NCBI GenBank assembly: GCA_002280875.1
Contig: NCEV01000022.1
Location: 1-64,000 of the forward strand
Length of the DNA stretch: 64,000 bases
Reading direction: 5' to 3'
Source: Caulobacter sp. 32-67-35
GTDB lineage: Bacteria; Pseudomonadota; Alphaproteobacteria; Caulobacterales; Caulobacteraceae
Program-made: the position numbers and the translations under genes
Notes under the pieces: generated by a model
What the model was told of the DNA's origin: nothing
Seen by the model: the letters and a program-made list of their open reading frames with translations, nothing else
The model's database searches: none
Shown: one piece after another, positions 8,914 to 17,195 of the stretch
Numbering within the stretch: the first letter of the stretch is position 1
Layout of the letters: every line of letters begins with the position of its first letter

Positions 8914-9694
8914 GCCGGCGGAACATGGCGATTTCGAACCGATATGGAAAGCGGGACCGCGTCTGCGAGGTCTCGGAAGGGGTCTGCTGGACCTCGTCCT
9001 GCCGCCCCGAACCTTCGAGGGCGGCGCGGCCCAGAGCAGCGGGTTGTCGGCCGAGCGCTGGAGCCGCATCACCTTTCTGGACGATCCGGTCTGCGACGGC
9101 TGCGGCGCGGCCATGCCGTTCGACAGCGGCGCGCCCGAGCGCTGTCCCCTGTGCCTGGCGCGGCCGAGGGCCTTCGCCAGGGCCCGCGCGGCTTGCGTCT
9201 ATGACGAACATTCCCGCGACCTGATCCTGAAGCTCAAGCACGCTGATCGCACGGACCTTTCGGGTCTGTTCGCCCGCTGGCTGTCGCGCGCCGCCGCGCC
9301 GTTGCTGGAGGAGGCCGACGCCATAGCGCCCGTGCCGATGCACCCCGGACGCCTGCTGCGCCGCCGCTACAATCAGGCCGCCGAGATCGCCCGGCCCCTG
9401 GCCAGGGCCAGCGGCGTCGCCTATCTGCCTGACGCCCTGATCCGCCAGCGCGACACGGTCAGCCAGGGCGGCAAGTCGGCCTCTGGCCGCCGCCGCAATG
9501 TCGCGGCCGCCTTCGTGGTCCCCGAGTCGCGACGGCATCGGGTGATCGGTCGCAGGATCGTGCTGGTCGATGATGTTTTGACCACCGGAGCCACCGCCGA
9601 GGGCTGCGCGCGGGCCCTGATGGCGGCCGGAGCGGCGCAAGTGACCCTCGCGGTCGTGGCGCGCGTTACAGAGATGCAAGCGCGTCCTATATGA
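8912..9694 (+). CDS. comF: ComF family phosphoribosyltransferase-like protein
   Basis: A 260-residue ComF-type protein. An N-terminal double-zinc-ribbon-like part carries CDGC (about 65-68) and CPLC (84-87). The PRTase domain follows with KLKHADRTDL, PVPMHPGRLLRRRYNQA, and the PRPP loop VLVDDVLTTGAT. In competent bacteria ComF assists uptake of transforming DNA; in most others it is retained without a proven role. It is divergent from the methyltransferase (starts overlap) and lies 28 bases before grxC. Confidence 0.85.
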   Translation: MPAEHGDFEPIWKAGPRLRGLGRGLLDLVLPPRTFEGGAAQSSGLSAERWSRITFLDDPVCDGCGAAMPFDSGAPERCPLCLARPRAFARARAACVYDEHSRDLILKLKHADRTDLSGLFARWLSRAAAPLLEEADAIAPVPMHPGRLLRRRYNQAAEIARPLARASGVAYLPDALIRQRDTVSQGGKSASGRRRNVAAAFVVPESRRHRVIGRRIVLVDDVLTTGATAEGCARALMAAGAAQVTLAVVARVTEMQARPI

Positions 9695-9722
9695 GGACCA
9701 CAAGGAGAGACTCGTTACACCC

Positions 9723-9977
9723 ATGGCCAAAGTCACCATCTATACCCGTCCGTTCTGCGGCTACTGCGCCCGCGCCCTGAAGCTGCTGGGCGACAAGGGC
9801 GCCGACTTCACCGAGATTGAGGCCGGCATGGATCCCAAGCTGCGCCAGGAAATGATGGACCGCTCGGGCCGCACCACCTTCCCGCAGATCTTCGTGGGCG
9901 AGCAGCATATCGGCGGCTGCGACGACATGGTGGCCCTGGACCGGGCCGGCAAGCTGGACGGCCTCCTTGCAGCTTAG
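9723..9977 (+). CDS. grxC: Glutaredoxin 3
   Basis: A small (84-residue) glutathione-dependent disulfide oxidoreductase of the cytosol. The active site is CGYC at residues 12-15 within TRPFCGYCARALKLL, a common alphaproteobacterial variant of CPYC. The cis-Pro region (TTFPQIFVGEQHIGGCDD) and the C-terminal glutathione-binding loop are intact. Together with the downstream nitrilase-like and DUF1178 genes it forms a short co-directional run seen in many alphaproteobacteria. Confidence 0.93.
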   Translation: MAKVTIYTRPFCGYCARALKLLGDKGADFTEIEAGMDPKLRQEMMDRSGRTTFPQIFVGEQHIGGCDDMVALDRAGKLDGLLAA

Positions 9978-9989
9978 GGCGCTCTTCGG

Positions 9990-10823
9990 ATGAGCCTGCC
10001 AGAGTCCTTGCGGGTCGGCCTGATCCAGACGCGGACCCCCGCCACCCACGCGGCGGCGCTGGCCCATGTCACGCCGCTGGTGCGTGAGGCGGCGGCCCAG
10101 GGCGCGCGTTTCATCCTGACGCCCGAGGGGACCAACGTCCTGCAAAAGGACCGCACCCGGCTGCTGCCCGCCCTGCAAAGCCTGGAGGACGACATCGTCG
10201 TGGGCGGCCTGCGCGATCTGGCCGCCGAGCTGGGTGTCTGGATCGACATCGGCTCGGCCCTGGTGCTACGCGAGGATCACAAGGCGGCCAACCGCCAGGC
10301 CGTCATCGACCCGACCGGCCAGATCGTGGCGACCTACGACAAGCTGCACATGTTCGACGTCGACCTGCCGACCGGAGAGACGGCGCGCGAGTCAGCCACC
10401 TATGAGCCGGGTGAGCGGGCGGTGGTCGTGGAGACGCCGCTGGGCATTTTCGGCCTGACCATCTGCTACGACATGCGCTTTCCCGCCCTGTACCGCGCCC
10501 TGGCCCTGAACGGCGCGACGATCCTGACCGTCCCGGCCGCCTTCACCCGTCCCACCGGCCAGGCGCATTGGGAGATCCTTCTGCGGGCCCGGGCCATCGA
10601 GACCGGATCGTTCGTGCTGGCCGCGGCCCAGGGCGGATTTCACGAGGACGGCCGCGGCACCTGGGGGCGCTCGATCATCGTCGGGCCGTGGGGCGAGATC
10701 ATCGGCCTGCTTGACCATGACGAGCCGGGAGTGCTTGTGGCCGATCTCGATCTGGACGCCGCGCTGAGGGCGCGCGCGGCCATCCCCGCCCTCAAGAACG
10801 CCCGCGCCTTTACCGGTCCCTGA
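9990..10823 (+). CDS. Carbon-nitrogen hydrolase (NIT/omega-amidase-like)
   Basis: A 277-residue nitrilase-superfamily amidase. The Glu-Lys-Cys triad is visible: Glu in LTPEGTNVL, Lys in YDKLHMFDVDLP, and Cys in LTICYDMRFP. The KLHMFDVDLPTGETARES stretch is typical of the NIT1/deaminated-glutathione amidase branch, which repairs a side product of transaminases acting on glutathione. That role would fit the adjacent glutaredoxin gene, but the substrate is inferred. It begins 12 bases after grxC, indicating one operon. Confidence 0.87.
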   Translation: MSLPESLRVGLIQTRTPATHAAALAHVTPLVREAAAQGARFILTPEGTNVLQKDRTRLLPALQSLEDDIVVGGLRDLAAELGVWIDIGSALVLREDHKAANRQAVIDPTGQIVATYDKLHMFDVDLPTGETARESATYEPGERAVVVETPLGIFGLTICYDMRFPALYRALALNGATILTVPAAFTRPTGQAHWEILLRARAIETGSFVLAAAQGGFHEDGRGTWGRSIIVGPWGEIIGLLDHDEPGVLVADLDLDAALRARAAIPALKNARAFTGP

Positions 10824-10842
10824 CCATCACCATCTTCAAGAC

Positions 10843-11277
10843 ATGATCAAGTACGCGCTCCAGTGCGACCAGGCCCATCTGTTCGAGGGCTGGTTCGGCT
10901 CCTCGTCTGACTATGACGACCAGAGCGCGCGGGGTCTTGTCGACTGCCCGCTGTGCGGCTCACGGACGGTGTCCAAACAGATCATGTCGCCCGCCGTCGC
11001 CGGCACGAAGGCCCAGAAAGCCGCGCCTGCCGTCGATCCGAAGATGCGCGAGATGATGATGTCGGCCATGGGCGAAGTGCGCCGGCACGTCGAGGAGAAC
11101 TTCGACAATGTCGGCGACGCCTTTGCTCGCGAGGCCCGCGATATCCACGAGGGCAAGTCCGAGGAGCGTGGTATCTACGGCCAGGCCACGCCCGCCGAGG
11201 CCAAGGCCCTGATCGAGGACGGCATCAAGGTGGCTCCGCTGCCGCCGGCGGCGCCGAAGAAGACGGACATGAACTAA
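10843..11277 (+). CDS. DUF1178 family protein
   Basis: A 144-residue conserved alphaproteobacterial protein. The opening MIKYALQCDQAHLFEGWFGSS and the zinc-ribbon-like Cys residues (Cys8 and the later CPLCGS) identify DUF1178. The C-terminal part is acidic and helical ('EERGIYGQATPAEAKALIEDG'). Function is unknown. It is the last gene of the grxC operon and the last backbone gene before the low-GC insert at 11.3 kb. Confidence 0.88.
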   Translation: MIKYALQCDQAHLFEGWFGSSSDYDDQSARGLVDCPLCGSRTVSKQIMSPAVAGTKAQKAAPAVDPKMREMMMSAMGEVRRHVEENFDNVGDAFAREARDIHEGKSEERGIYGQATPAEAKALIEDGIKVAPLPPAAPKKTDMN

Positions 11278-11310
11278 GGGCGGTCTAGCGGGCCGTTTCT
11301 CGATTTATGC

Positions 11311-11380
11311 CCCAAAAATGGGTCACACATTGATTGTGTCCCAAAAATGGGTCACAAAGCTAATGCGCCCCGAAAATGGG
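11311..11380 (+). promoter_or_regulatory. Three dyad operators at exact 29-base spacing
   Basis: The 12-mer CCCAAAAATGGG occurs at 11311-11322 and 11340-11351, and CCCGAAAATGGG at 11369-11380, giving start-to-start distances of exactly 29 bases. The dyad extends outward: the middle copy is nearly TGTGTCCCA...TGGGTCACA. Copies 1 and 2 share the following TCACA. The array ends 26 bases before the satD start, so it is placed to control that promoter. The HTH at the C-terminus of the SatD protein is an obvious but untested candidate binder. Confidence 0.7.
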
Positions 11381-11406
11381 ACGTATTTGTGTCGAGCAAT
11401 CATAGC

Positions 11407-12093
11407 ATGAGCACCGTCCCACAGGTTGAAAAAGGCGGCTATACCCACGCCGTACTGATGGGCGACCTGATAGGCAGCGAAGCGGCGTCGTCTATCAAAG
11501 AGCTCCACCAGCAATTCAATCACGCTGTCGATCAAACCAACCAGCTTGCAGCTGATCGCCTCGTTTCCCCCCTTACCATTACGCTGGGCGACGAGTTTCA
11601 AGGGGTGTGCCGCAGTCTCTCCGATGGCCTGTGGATCATGCGGCGTGTGCGTTACGCGCTGCTGGCCCAAGACGTTTTCTGTCGCTTCGTGCTCGGTGTC
11701 GTAAGGCTTGAAACGGAAGTTCCGTCCAACAAGGCTTGGAACATGATGGGGCCTGGTCTTTCGGCGGCTCGCGACAGGCTCGCGGATAAAAAGGATCCGA
11801 ACGTTTATCGATTTCAACTTCCGGAGCACGAGCTTCTGCAATCACTCCTGGGAGCAGTAGGCTACGCCGCGACCGCTATTGAGCTGGACTGGAGTTCCAG
11901 ACAACAGCAGATCGTTCTAGCATCGGCTGAAGATAAGCCTGCGGCTCAACTTTCAAGAGAGCTTGGCCTGGCCACAAGAACGCTCTACAAAATTCGCCAT
12001 TCGGCGCGCTTTGACGTTTATCAGAGCCAATGGCGCGCCATGATGAAGGCGGCGGAGGCGTTGGATCACGACTATGGCCTACCGTCTCGCTGA
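11407..12093 (+). CDS. SatD family protein with C-terminal HTH
   Basis: A 228-residue protein of the SatD family. The two conserved blocks are VLMGDLIGS (Asp20) and LTITLGDEFQG (Asp62, Glu63). These resemble, in order and spacing, the metal-binding strands of class III nucleotide cyclase and GGDEF palm folds (compare F-A-D-I-x-G-F and I-G-D). Residues 179-199 (AAQLSRELGLATRTLYKIRHS) look like a helix-turn-helix. Start ATG 11407 is preferred because the longer frame to 11347 runs into the operator array. GC is about 52-55%, far below the roughly 68-70% of neighbours. The next gene overlaps it by 20 bases. Enzymatic activity is inference; streptococcal SatD is linked to acid tolerance. Confidence 0.75.
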   Translation: MSTVPQVEKGGYTHAVLMGDLIGSEAASSIKELHQQFNHAVDQTNQLAADRLVSPLTITLGDEFQGVCRSLSDGLWIMRRVRYALLAQDVFCRFVLGVVRLETEVPSNKAWNMMGPGLSAARDRLADKKDPNVYRFQLPEHELLQSLLGAVGYAATAIELDWSSRQQQIVLASAEDKPAAQLSRELGLATRTLYKIRHSARFDVYQSQWRAMMKAAEALDHDYGLPSR

Positions 12094-12616
12094 CATGCTC
12101 CACGCCGTTGCCTACTCGACGGTCGCTCTCGTCTCGCTGGTCTGGGTTGGCAACGTCCTATGCCGATGGCTGCTGCATACGACCAAACTGACCGCAGCGA
12201 TGGAGCTTAAAAGGGCATCCGCCAACCAGATGGCGGCTCAAAAAGCGGCTCAGAACCCAGCGACGAAAATGAGTGGGCCTGGGGAAAAGCCTACGGCGAC
12301 GCAGCCCTCGCCCGCCGAACCTTCGGAGCCGGAGGTAGGTGCGATTATTGGCGCGTTCGAGCGAATACTACTGGCTGTCGGCGTTCTGTCAGGATCCTGG
12401 GAGGTGATGGCGGGCGTCGTGGCGCTGAAGACAATCGCCCTTTTCAAGGAGCTCGATGAGCGACTGGATGCGGAGTACTTCCTCGTGGGATCCCTGTTCA
12501 GTATTCTCTGGGCCATCGCGATCACGGTCGGCTGGATCGCCTATGATGAGACCTTCGGTCTCGATATCGGCTCGGGACTTGCTGAAATGCTGACAAAATT
12601 CAAAGGAGCTGACTGA
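12074..12616 (+). CDS. Membrane protein with DUF3307-like C-terminal module
   Basis: A 180-residue membrane protein translated in a 20-base overlap with satD, so the pair is one unit. It has a TM segment near residues 12-32, a linker rich in Ala/Pro/Lys (45-87), then two further hydrophobic segments (about 97-118 and 137-157). The stretch from IGAFER (92-97) through VVALKTIALFKELDER to AEYFLVGSLFS (133-143) resembles the C-terminal half of DUF3307 proteins, which I recall as frequent neighbours of SatD genes; the N-terminal half of DUF3307 is not evident. GC is low, as in satD. The function is unknown; a signal-receiving membrane effector or SatD anchor are the obvious options. Confidence 0.7.
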   Translation: MAYRLADMLHAVAYSTVALVSLVWVGNVLCRWLLHTTKLTAAMELKRASANQMAAQKAAQNPATKMSGPGEKPTATQPSPAEPSEPEVGAIIGAFERILLAVGVLSGSWEVMAGVVALKTIALFKELDERLDAEYFLVGSLFSILWAIAITVGWIAYDETFGLDIGSGLAEMLTKFKGAD

Positions 12617-12628
12617 CCTCGCTGCAAA

Positions 12629-12658
12629 CGCAAAACGCCCCGGCTCTCACCGGGGCGC
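12629..12658 (-). terminator. Rho-independent terminator (minus strand)
   Basis: Read on the minus strand, CGCCCCGG, a 6-base loop and CCGGGGCG are followed by TTTTGCGTTT. It lies just past the stop of the minus-strand glycine-zipper gene and just after the satD operon end, so it may serve both directions, with the clearer T-run for the minus strand. Confidence 0.75.
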
Positions 12659-12680
12659 TCTGGTCATCAGTGGCTAAGGC

Positions 12681-12867
12681 CTAGCGGCGATAGCGATACT
12701 CGTAGTGGCACTTCTTCTTCTTGGCGATCTGGTTGCCGGCGATGGCGCCGACCACGCCGCCGAGCACGGCGCCTTCGGTTTTGGCGCCGTTACCCGCGAC
12801 GGCCGCGCCGAGCGGCGGTGAAGGCCAGAGAAAGAGCGATAACAATAGCTTTGGTCTGGGCGCGCAT
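12681..12867 (-). pseudogene. Small glycine-zipper protein, single-base frameshift
   Basis: ATG 12867 starts a good signal peptide (MRAQTKAIVIALSLAFTAA) that then shifts into RRGRRG and stops. In the next frame the sequence GAAVAGNGAKTEGAVLGGVV, then GAIAGNQIAKKKKC and a YEYRYR end, is a classic glycine-zipper 2TM protein ending at 12681. The total span is 187 bases (3n+1), so dropping one base near 12810 restores a 61-residue exported protein. It is either a genuine +1 frameshift in a GC-rich run or a sequencing error. It is a short relative of the next minus-strand gene. Confidence 0.72.
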
Positions 12868-12960
12868 GGCGGGCTCCGATTGATTTTGTGGTGTCCCTGA
12901 CCGGCATAACGTCGAAGACGCGTGTCGGTTCTAAGGCGAGGGTCGGGATTCCGACGCTGT

Positions 12961-12994
12961 TTGGCGATGAAGGTCTCCAGGCCTTCATCGCCAA
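12961..12994. repeat. Perfect 13-base inverted repeat
   Basis: TTGGCGATGAAGG and its exact complement flank an 8-base loop. It begins 6 bases past the stop of the minus-strand surface protein and could be its 3' hairpin, although no T-run follows on that strand. The intergenic stretch 12868-12999 otherwise contains nothing I can assign; the hairpin has the look of a dispersed intergenic repeat. Confidence 0.55.
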
Positions 12995-12999
12995 GCGAT

Positions 13000-14193
13000 T
13001 TAGCCTTCGACGCGGAAGCGGCCTTCGGCGTCGGGGCAGACGCGGATGTAACGCGTCTCTGTGCGGCCGTCATATTCCGTCGGGGCCGGAGCCAGACGGC
13101 AGCGCTCGTTGGCGCGGCTGTTGTAGTTGCTGCCGTTGTACGAGGCCTCGCGGTAGGGGACCGTCTCGTCATAGGTCCAGTAGGCGCCGCGGGTGTCGCA
13201 CTTAGTGTTGGCCGTCGCGTTGCCGATGGCGGCGCCGATGCCGGCTCCGACCAGGGCGCCCAGAACCGTGCCTTCCGGCTTGGCGTTGCGGGCGGCGACA
13301 TTGGAGCCGACCACGCCGCCGGCCAGGGCGCCGATCACGCCGCCAACAGTCGCGTTCTTGCGGGCGTCCTGACGGCAGGGCTCGTTGTACGAGGTGTTGG
13401 CGCTGTACTGGCCGCCGGCATAGGGAGCGCTGTAACGCGTGGCGTATTCCGGATTGCGACGGTCATAGGCGCCGGCGCCGTAGCGACGGTCATAGTCGGT
13501 GCGAGCCCGTTCATAGTCGGCGCGGTCGCGTTCCCACTGCTGGCGCTGATTGTCATACCCTGCGCCGACAGAGGCCTGGGGATAGGCGCTGTAGCGCGTC
13601 GCATAGTCAGGATAGCGGCGATCATAGGCGCCGCCGCCATAGCGACGGTCATAGTCGGCGCGGGCCCGGTCGTAGTCGGCGCGGTCACGTTCCCACTGCT
13701 GGCGCTGGGCGTCGTAGGCGCTGTTATTGGCGGAGTAGCGGCCGTCGATATTGAAGCGCGCCGCCAGGGTGGGGTTGCGGCGATCATAGGCGCCAACGCC
13801 GCGACGGCGGTCGTAAGCGTTGCGATTGCGTTCGTACTGGGCGCGGTCGCGTTCGAACGCCACCTGCTCGGCCCGATAGGCGGCGCTGTCGCGATAGGCC
13901 GGCGCAGCGTAGCGCGTCGCATATTGCGGATAGCGGCGGTCATAGGCGCCCGCGCCATAGCGGCGGTCATAGTCGCGGCGCGACTGTTCGTACTTGGCGC
14001 GCTCGTTCTCGTAGGCGCGCTGCTGGGCGGCGTAGTCGGCGACCTGCGCGTTATAGTCGGAGCGCTGGTCCTGATAGGTGTTCAGACGCTGCTGATAGGC
14101 CGCCTGGGCGCCGGCGGTCTGGGCCAGGGCCGGGGCGCCGGCGCCGAAGGCGACCGTGGTCGCCAGCAGTGCGGCTAGGTATTTCGATGTCAT
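13000..14193 (-). CDS. Exported YDRRYGAGAYDRR-repeat protein with glycine-zipper domain
   Basis: A 397-residue secreted or outer-membrane protein. The signal peptide (MTSKYLAALLATTVAFGAGAPALA) is followed by a Tyr/Arg/Gln-rich region with four copies of a roughly 55-residue unit centred on YDRRYGAGAYDRRxPxYATRY. Gln/Glu/Arg helices (QQQWERDRADYxRARxD) separate the units. The last 150 residues carry a glycine zipper (VGGVIGALAGGVVGSNVA, then GTVLGALVGAGIGAAIGNA) and Cys residues typical of 17-kDa/2TM surface antigens. Start 14193 is taken because it opens the signal peptide. Function is unknown; an envelope-associated filamentous or peptidoglycan-linked role is a guess. Confidence 0.8.
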   Translation of the reverse strand: MTSKYLAALLATTVAFGAGAPALAQTAGAQAAYQQRLNTYQDQRSDYNAQVADYAAQQRAYENERAKYEQSRRDYDRRYGAGAYDRRYPQYATRYAAPAYRDSAAYRAEQVAFERDRAQYERNRNAYDRRRGVGAYDRRNPTLAARFNIDGRYSANNSAYDAQRQQWERDRADYDRARADYDRRYGGGAYDRRYPDYATRYSAYPQASVGAGYDNQRQQWERDRADYERARTDYDRRYGAGAYDRRNPEYATRYSAPYAGGQYSANTSYNEPCRQDARKNATVGGVIGALAGGVVGSNVAARNAKPEGTVLGALVGAGIGAAIGNATANTKCDTRGAYWTYDETVPYREASYNGSNYNSRANERCRLAPAPTEYDGRTETRYIRVCPDAEGRFRVEG

Positions 14194-14309
14194 GGTAGTC
14201 TTCTCCGCTCGGTCGAACGGATCAACGGCCATCCCCCGATGGGGTCGCCAATCCTGCACAGTGTCCCTGTGCGAAGGGAAAGCCCCGGCGACGGTGAAGG
14301 TTCCCTGCC

Positions 14310-15089
14310 TCAGGCCCGGGTTACGGTCATCATGTAATTGATGTCGCTATCGGACGACCGGCTCCACCGGCCGGTGAGGGGATTATAGGTCACGCCGAAG
14401 GGCCCCTGCACGTCCACCGCCTCGCCGGCCAGGAAGGCGCGCAGCTCCTCGGGCTTGAGGAACTGCTTCCAATCATGGGTGCCGGGCGGCACCCAGCGCA
14501 GCACATATTCCGCGCCGATCTTGGCCAGGGCCAGGGCCTTCAGCGTGCGGTTCAGGGTGGCGACGATCAGCAGGCCGCCGGGCGCCAGCAGGCGCGAACA
14601 GGTGCGCAGGAATTCGCCCGGATCGGCCACGTGCTCGATGACCTCCATGGTCAGCACCACGTCGAACGGTCCTGCGCCCTCGGCCAGCAGCTGTTCGGCG
14701 GTGGCGGGGCGGTAGCCGATCGTCAGCCCCTGCTCGGCGGCATGGGTGGCGGCGGTCTTGATGTTCTTTTCCGAGGCGTCGATGGCGGTGACCTCAAAGC
14801 CCAGCCGGGCCATCGGCTCGCTCAGCAGTCCGCCGCCGCAGCCGATGTCCAGCAGGCTCAGCCCCTCGAACGGCGCGCGCAGGTTGGGATCGCGGTCAAA
14901 CCGCGCCACGGCCTGCTCGCGGATGAAAGCCAGCCGGCAGGGGTTGAACACGTGCAGGGGCGCGAACTTCCCCTTGGGGTCCCACCACTCGGCGGCGATG
15001 GCGGAGAACCGCGCCACGTCGGCGGGGTCGATGCTCCAGGAAGGGCCCTCTGAGGCGGAGGCGGTGTCAGGCGAGGCGGCTTTGCTCAT
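14310..15089 (-). CDS. ubiG: Ubiquinone biosynthesis O-methyltransferase
   Basis: Catalyses both O-methylations in ubiquinone synthesis. The 259-residue protein has the UbiG opening [29 protein letters not shown], the SAM motif [30 protein letters not shown], and the C-terminal [16 protein letters not shown] plus [14 protein letters not shown] that are near-diagnostic. Start 15089 is chosen because upstream sequence in frame is antisense to lysC. It is divergent from lysC, an arrangement common in Caulobacterales. Confidence 0.95.
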   Translation of the reverse strand: MSKAASPDTASASEGPSWSIDPADVARFSAIAAEWWDPKGKFAPLHVFNPCRLAFIREQAVARFDRDPNLRAPFEGLSLLDIGCGGGLLSEPMARLGFEVTAIDASEKNIKTAATHAAEQGLTIGYRPATAEQLLAEGAGPFDVVLTMEVIEHVADPGEFLRTCSRLLAPGGLLIVATLNRTLKALALAKIGAEYVLRWVPPGTHDWKQFLKPEELRAFLAGEAVDVQGPFGVTYNPLTGRWSRSSDSDINYMMTVTRA

Positions 15090-15260
15090 GTCGCCTCTGT
15101 ACCACGACCCCGATCGCGCGACATCGCCCCTGAAAAAAGACAGCGCCGCGACATTGCCGTTGCGCCATTGCGCCGCTAGAAGGCCGGGGCTTGCGCGGCG
15201 GGGAGTGATCCAGCCGGGTGGGCGCAAGAAAAAACCGCTATCGTTCGAGGGTTTGAAGAC

Positions 15261-16508
15261 GTGTCTCGTCTGGTGATGAAGTTCGGCGGCACCTCGGTGG
15301 CCGACCTGGAGCGCATCCGGCGGGTGGCCCGTCTGGTCGCCGCCGAGGTCGCGACCGGCAAGCAGGTGGCGGTGGTGGTCTCGGCCATGTCCGGCAAGAC
15401 CAACGAGCTGGTCGCCTGGACCGACGGCGCCGGCCGCGCCGCGCCGGGCCTTCCTGAGTCGGACGACGAATACGACGCTATCGTCGCCTCGGGCGAACAG
15501 GTCACCGCCGGCCTGCTGGCCATGACCCTGCGCAATATGGGCCTGGACGCGCGCTCGTTCCTGGGCTGGCAGGTGCCGATCCTGACCGACACCGCCCACG
15601 GCCGCGCCCGCATCGAAGACATTCCGCCGGCCAATCTGGAGGCCTGTTTCGCGGCCGGCCAGATCGCCGTGATCGCCGGCTTCCAGGGCGTCACCAGCGA
15701 CGGCCGCATCACCACCCTGGGCCGGGGCGGCTCGGACACCAGCGCCGTGGCCATCGCCGCCGCCGTGAAGGGCTCGTGCGACATCTATACCGACGTGGAC
15801 GGCGTCTATACGACCGACCCGCGCATCGAGAAGAAGGCCAAACGCCTGGCCAAGATCTCTTACGAAGAAATGCTGGAAATGGCCTCGCTGGGGGCCAAGG
15901 TGCTGCAGACTCGTTCGGTCGAGATGGCCATGGCCCATCGCGTCCCGGTGCGGGTGCTGTCGAGTTTCGTCGAGCCGGGTGAAGCGCCCGGCCAGGGTAC
16001 GATCGTCTGCGACGAGGAAGAAATCATGGAAAAGCGCATCGTCTCGGGCGTCGCCTATAGCCGCGACGAAGCCAAGATCACCCTGCTGGGCCTGCCCGAC
16101 CATCCGGGCGTCTCCTCGCAGATCTTCGGCCGCCTCGCCGACGCCAATGTGAACGTCGACATGATCGTGCAGTCGCGCGCCCGCAGCGCCGACACCGCCA
16201 ACATGGAGTTCACGGTCGGCAAGCGCGACGCCCAGCGCGCCGTCGAGATCGTCCAGGCCGCCAAGGCCGAGATCGGTTTTGAGGACGTGGCCATCAACGA
16301 GGACGTCTCGAAGGTCTCGGTGATCGGGGTCGGCATGCGGTCGCACGCCGGCGTCGCCCAGTCGATGTTCCAGGCCCTGGCCGAGAAGAACATCAACATC
16401 CAGGTGATCTCGACCTCGGAGATCAAGATCAGCGTCCTGATCGACGCGGCCTATACCGAGCTGGCCGTTCGCGCCCTGCACGCGGCGTACGGGCTGGATC
16501 AGCTGTAG
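15261..16508 (+). CDS. lysC: Aspartate kinase
   Basis: First step of the aspartate pathway (Lys, Thr, Met and diaminopimelate). The 415-residue protein starts at GTG 15261 with [15 protein letters not shown], the kinase phosphate-binding motif. The catalytic domain includes [15 protein letters not shown] and [12 protein letters not shown]. Two ACT domains (about 265-335 and 345-410) form the allosteric Lys/Thr site. Length and architecture match the alphaproteobacterial single-chain form. Confidence 0.96.
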   Translation: MSRLVMKFGGTSVADLERIRRVARLVAAEVATGKQVAVVVSAMSGKTNELVAWTDGAGRAAPGLPESDDEYDAIVASGEQVTAGLLAMTLRNMGLDARSFLGWQVPILTDTAHGRARIEDIPPANLEACFAAGQIAVIAGFQGVTSDGRITTLGRGGSDTSAVAIAAAVKGSCDIYTDVDGVYTTDPRIEKKAKRLAKISYEEMLEMASLGAKVLQTRSVEMAMAHRVPVRVLSSFVEPGEAPGQGTIVCDEEEIMEKRIVSGVAYSRDEAKITLLGLPDHPGVSSQIFGRLADANVNVDMIVQSRARSADTANMEFTVGKRDAQRAVEIVQAAKAEIGFEDVAINEDVSKVSVIGVGMRSHAGVAQSMFQALAEKNINIQVISTSEIKISVLIDAAYTELAVRALHAAYGLDQL

Positions 16509-16562
16509 GCCAAACGTCGCCGAGTCGCGTTATCAGGCGATAGCCCGACCAAGAGATCCCCC

Positions 16563-17027
16563 ATGTCCGACGTCTTCAAGTTCGACCCCGCCGCCCAGAC
16601 CGTCACCTTCCAGGGCGAGGCGGGCCTGGAGCTGCTGTACGACCTGCTGCTGCGCGCCAAGTTCGGCGACGGCTACGAGAAGCCGCTGCTGGTCAGCCCG
16701 TGGCTGGCGGCGCTGCTCAAGCAACTGGACAAGGCCCTGCCCGACGACGGCCAGTGGTTCCCCGAGCGTCCGGGTCAGCCGATCTTCGACACCGACGACC
16801 TGCTGGCCATGGGCGACGCGGTGATCGAGGAAGGCCACACCGTCGGCTGGTGGTCGATGACCGAGCCGGAGCGCCGCGACTATCTGCGCGAGACCATCGC
16901 CGCGCCCCATCCGCTGACCGACCTGCAGGTCGAGTTCATCGAGGCCGATATCGACGCGGCCCTCGAACAGGCCCGCCGTCTGGTCCAGGACGCCGGCGAG
17001 CCGCTGGCCATGCCGGGGCACGGCTAG
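16563..17027 (+). CDS. Conserved hypothetical protein
   Basis: An unrecognised 154-residue soluble, acidic protein. There is no signal peptide or TM segment. Features are aromatic (WWSMTEPERRDYLRE) and C-terminal acidic helices. It follows lysC by 54 bases in the same direction, and its codon usage and GC match the backbone, so it is probably a real ordinary gene. I cannot assign a function. Confidence 0.7.
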   Translation: MSDVFKFDPAAQTVTFQGEAGLELLYDLLLRAKFGDGYEKPLLVSPWLAALLKQLDKALPDDGQWFPERPGQPIFDTDDLLAMGDAVIEEGHTVGWWSMTEPERRDYLRETIAAPHPLTDLQVEFIEADIDAALEQARRLVQDAGEPLAMPGHG

Positions 17028-17045
17028 TTCCCCTATATTCGGGGC

Positions 17046-17195
17046 ATGGCCCACGATCTGACCGACCTTCGCCGCCTCACGCTCGGCCTGCTGTATGGCC
17101 TGATCGCCGGCGCCTTCTGGGGCGGGGTGTTTCTGGCGCCGTTGCTGCTGGTCGACTTCACGCCGCTGCAGATGACCGCTGGGCGGTATCTGGCC
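17046..17195 (+). pseudogene. 5' fragment of an EamA-family transporter
   Basis: The frame opens MAHDLTDLRRLTLGLLYGLIAG and continues through the first TM helix, almost identical to the intact gene at 18141. Positions 17071-17195 align with 18154-18278; the last roughly 100 bases appear identical. Homology stops abruptly at TATCTGGCC and the sequence becomes the 3' side of a minus-strand esterase. So only about 50 codons of a second copy remain. The junction joins two truncated genes, indicating a duplication or recombination event. Confidence 0.8.

Noticed and set aside
11311-11380. Three dyads read as a CRISPR fragment or replication iterons
   Set aside because: Only three 12-base units with no cas genes, no replication gene and direct location before a gene start; an operator array is simpler.
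15090-16481. N-terminal extension of the ubiG frame across lysC
   Set aside because: The frame stays open by chance; UbiG's normal N-terminus is at 15089 and the extension is antisense to lysC.
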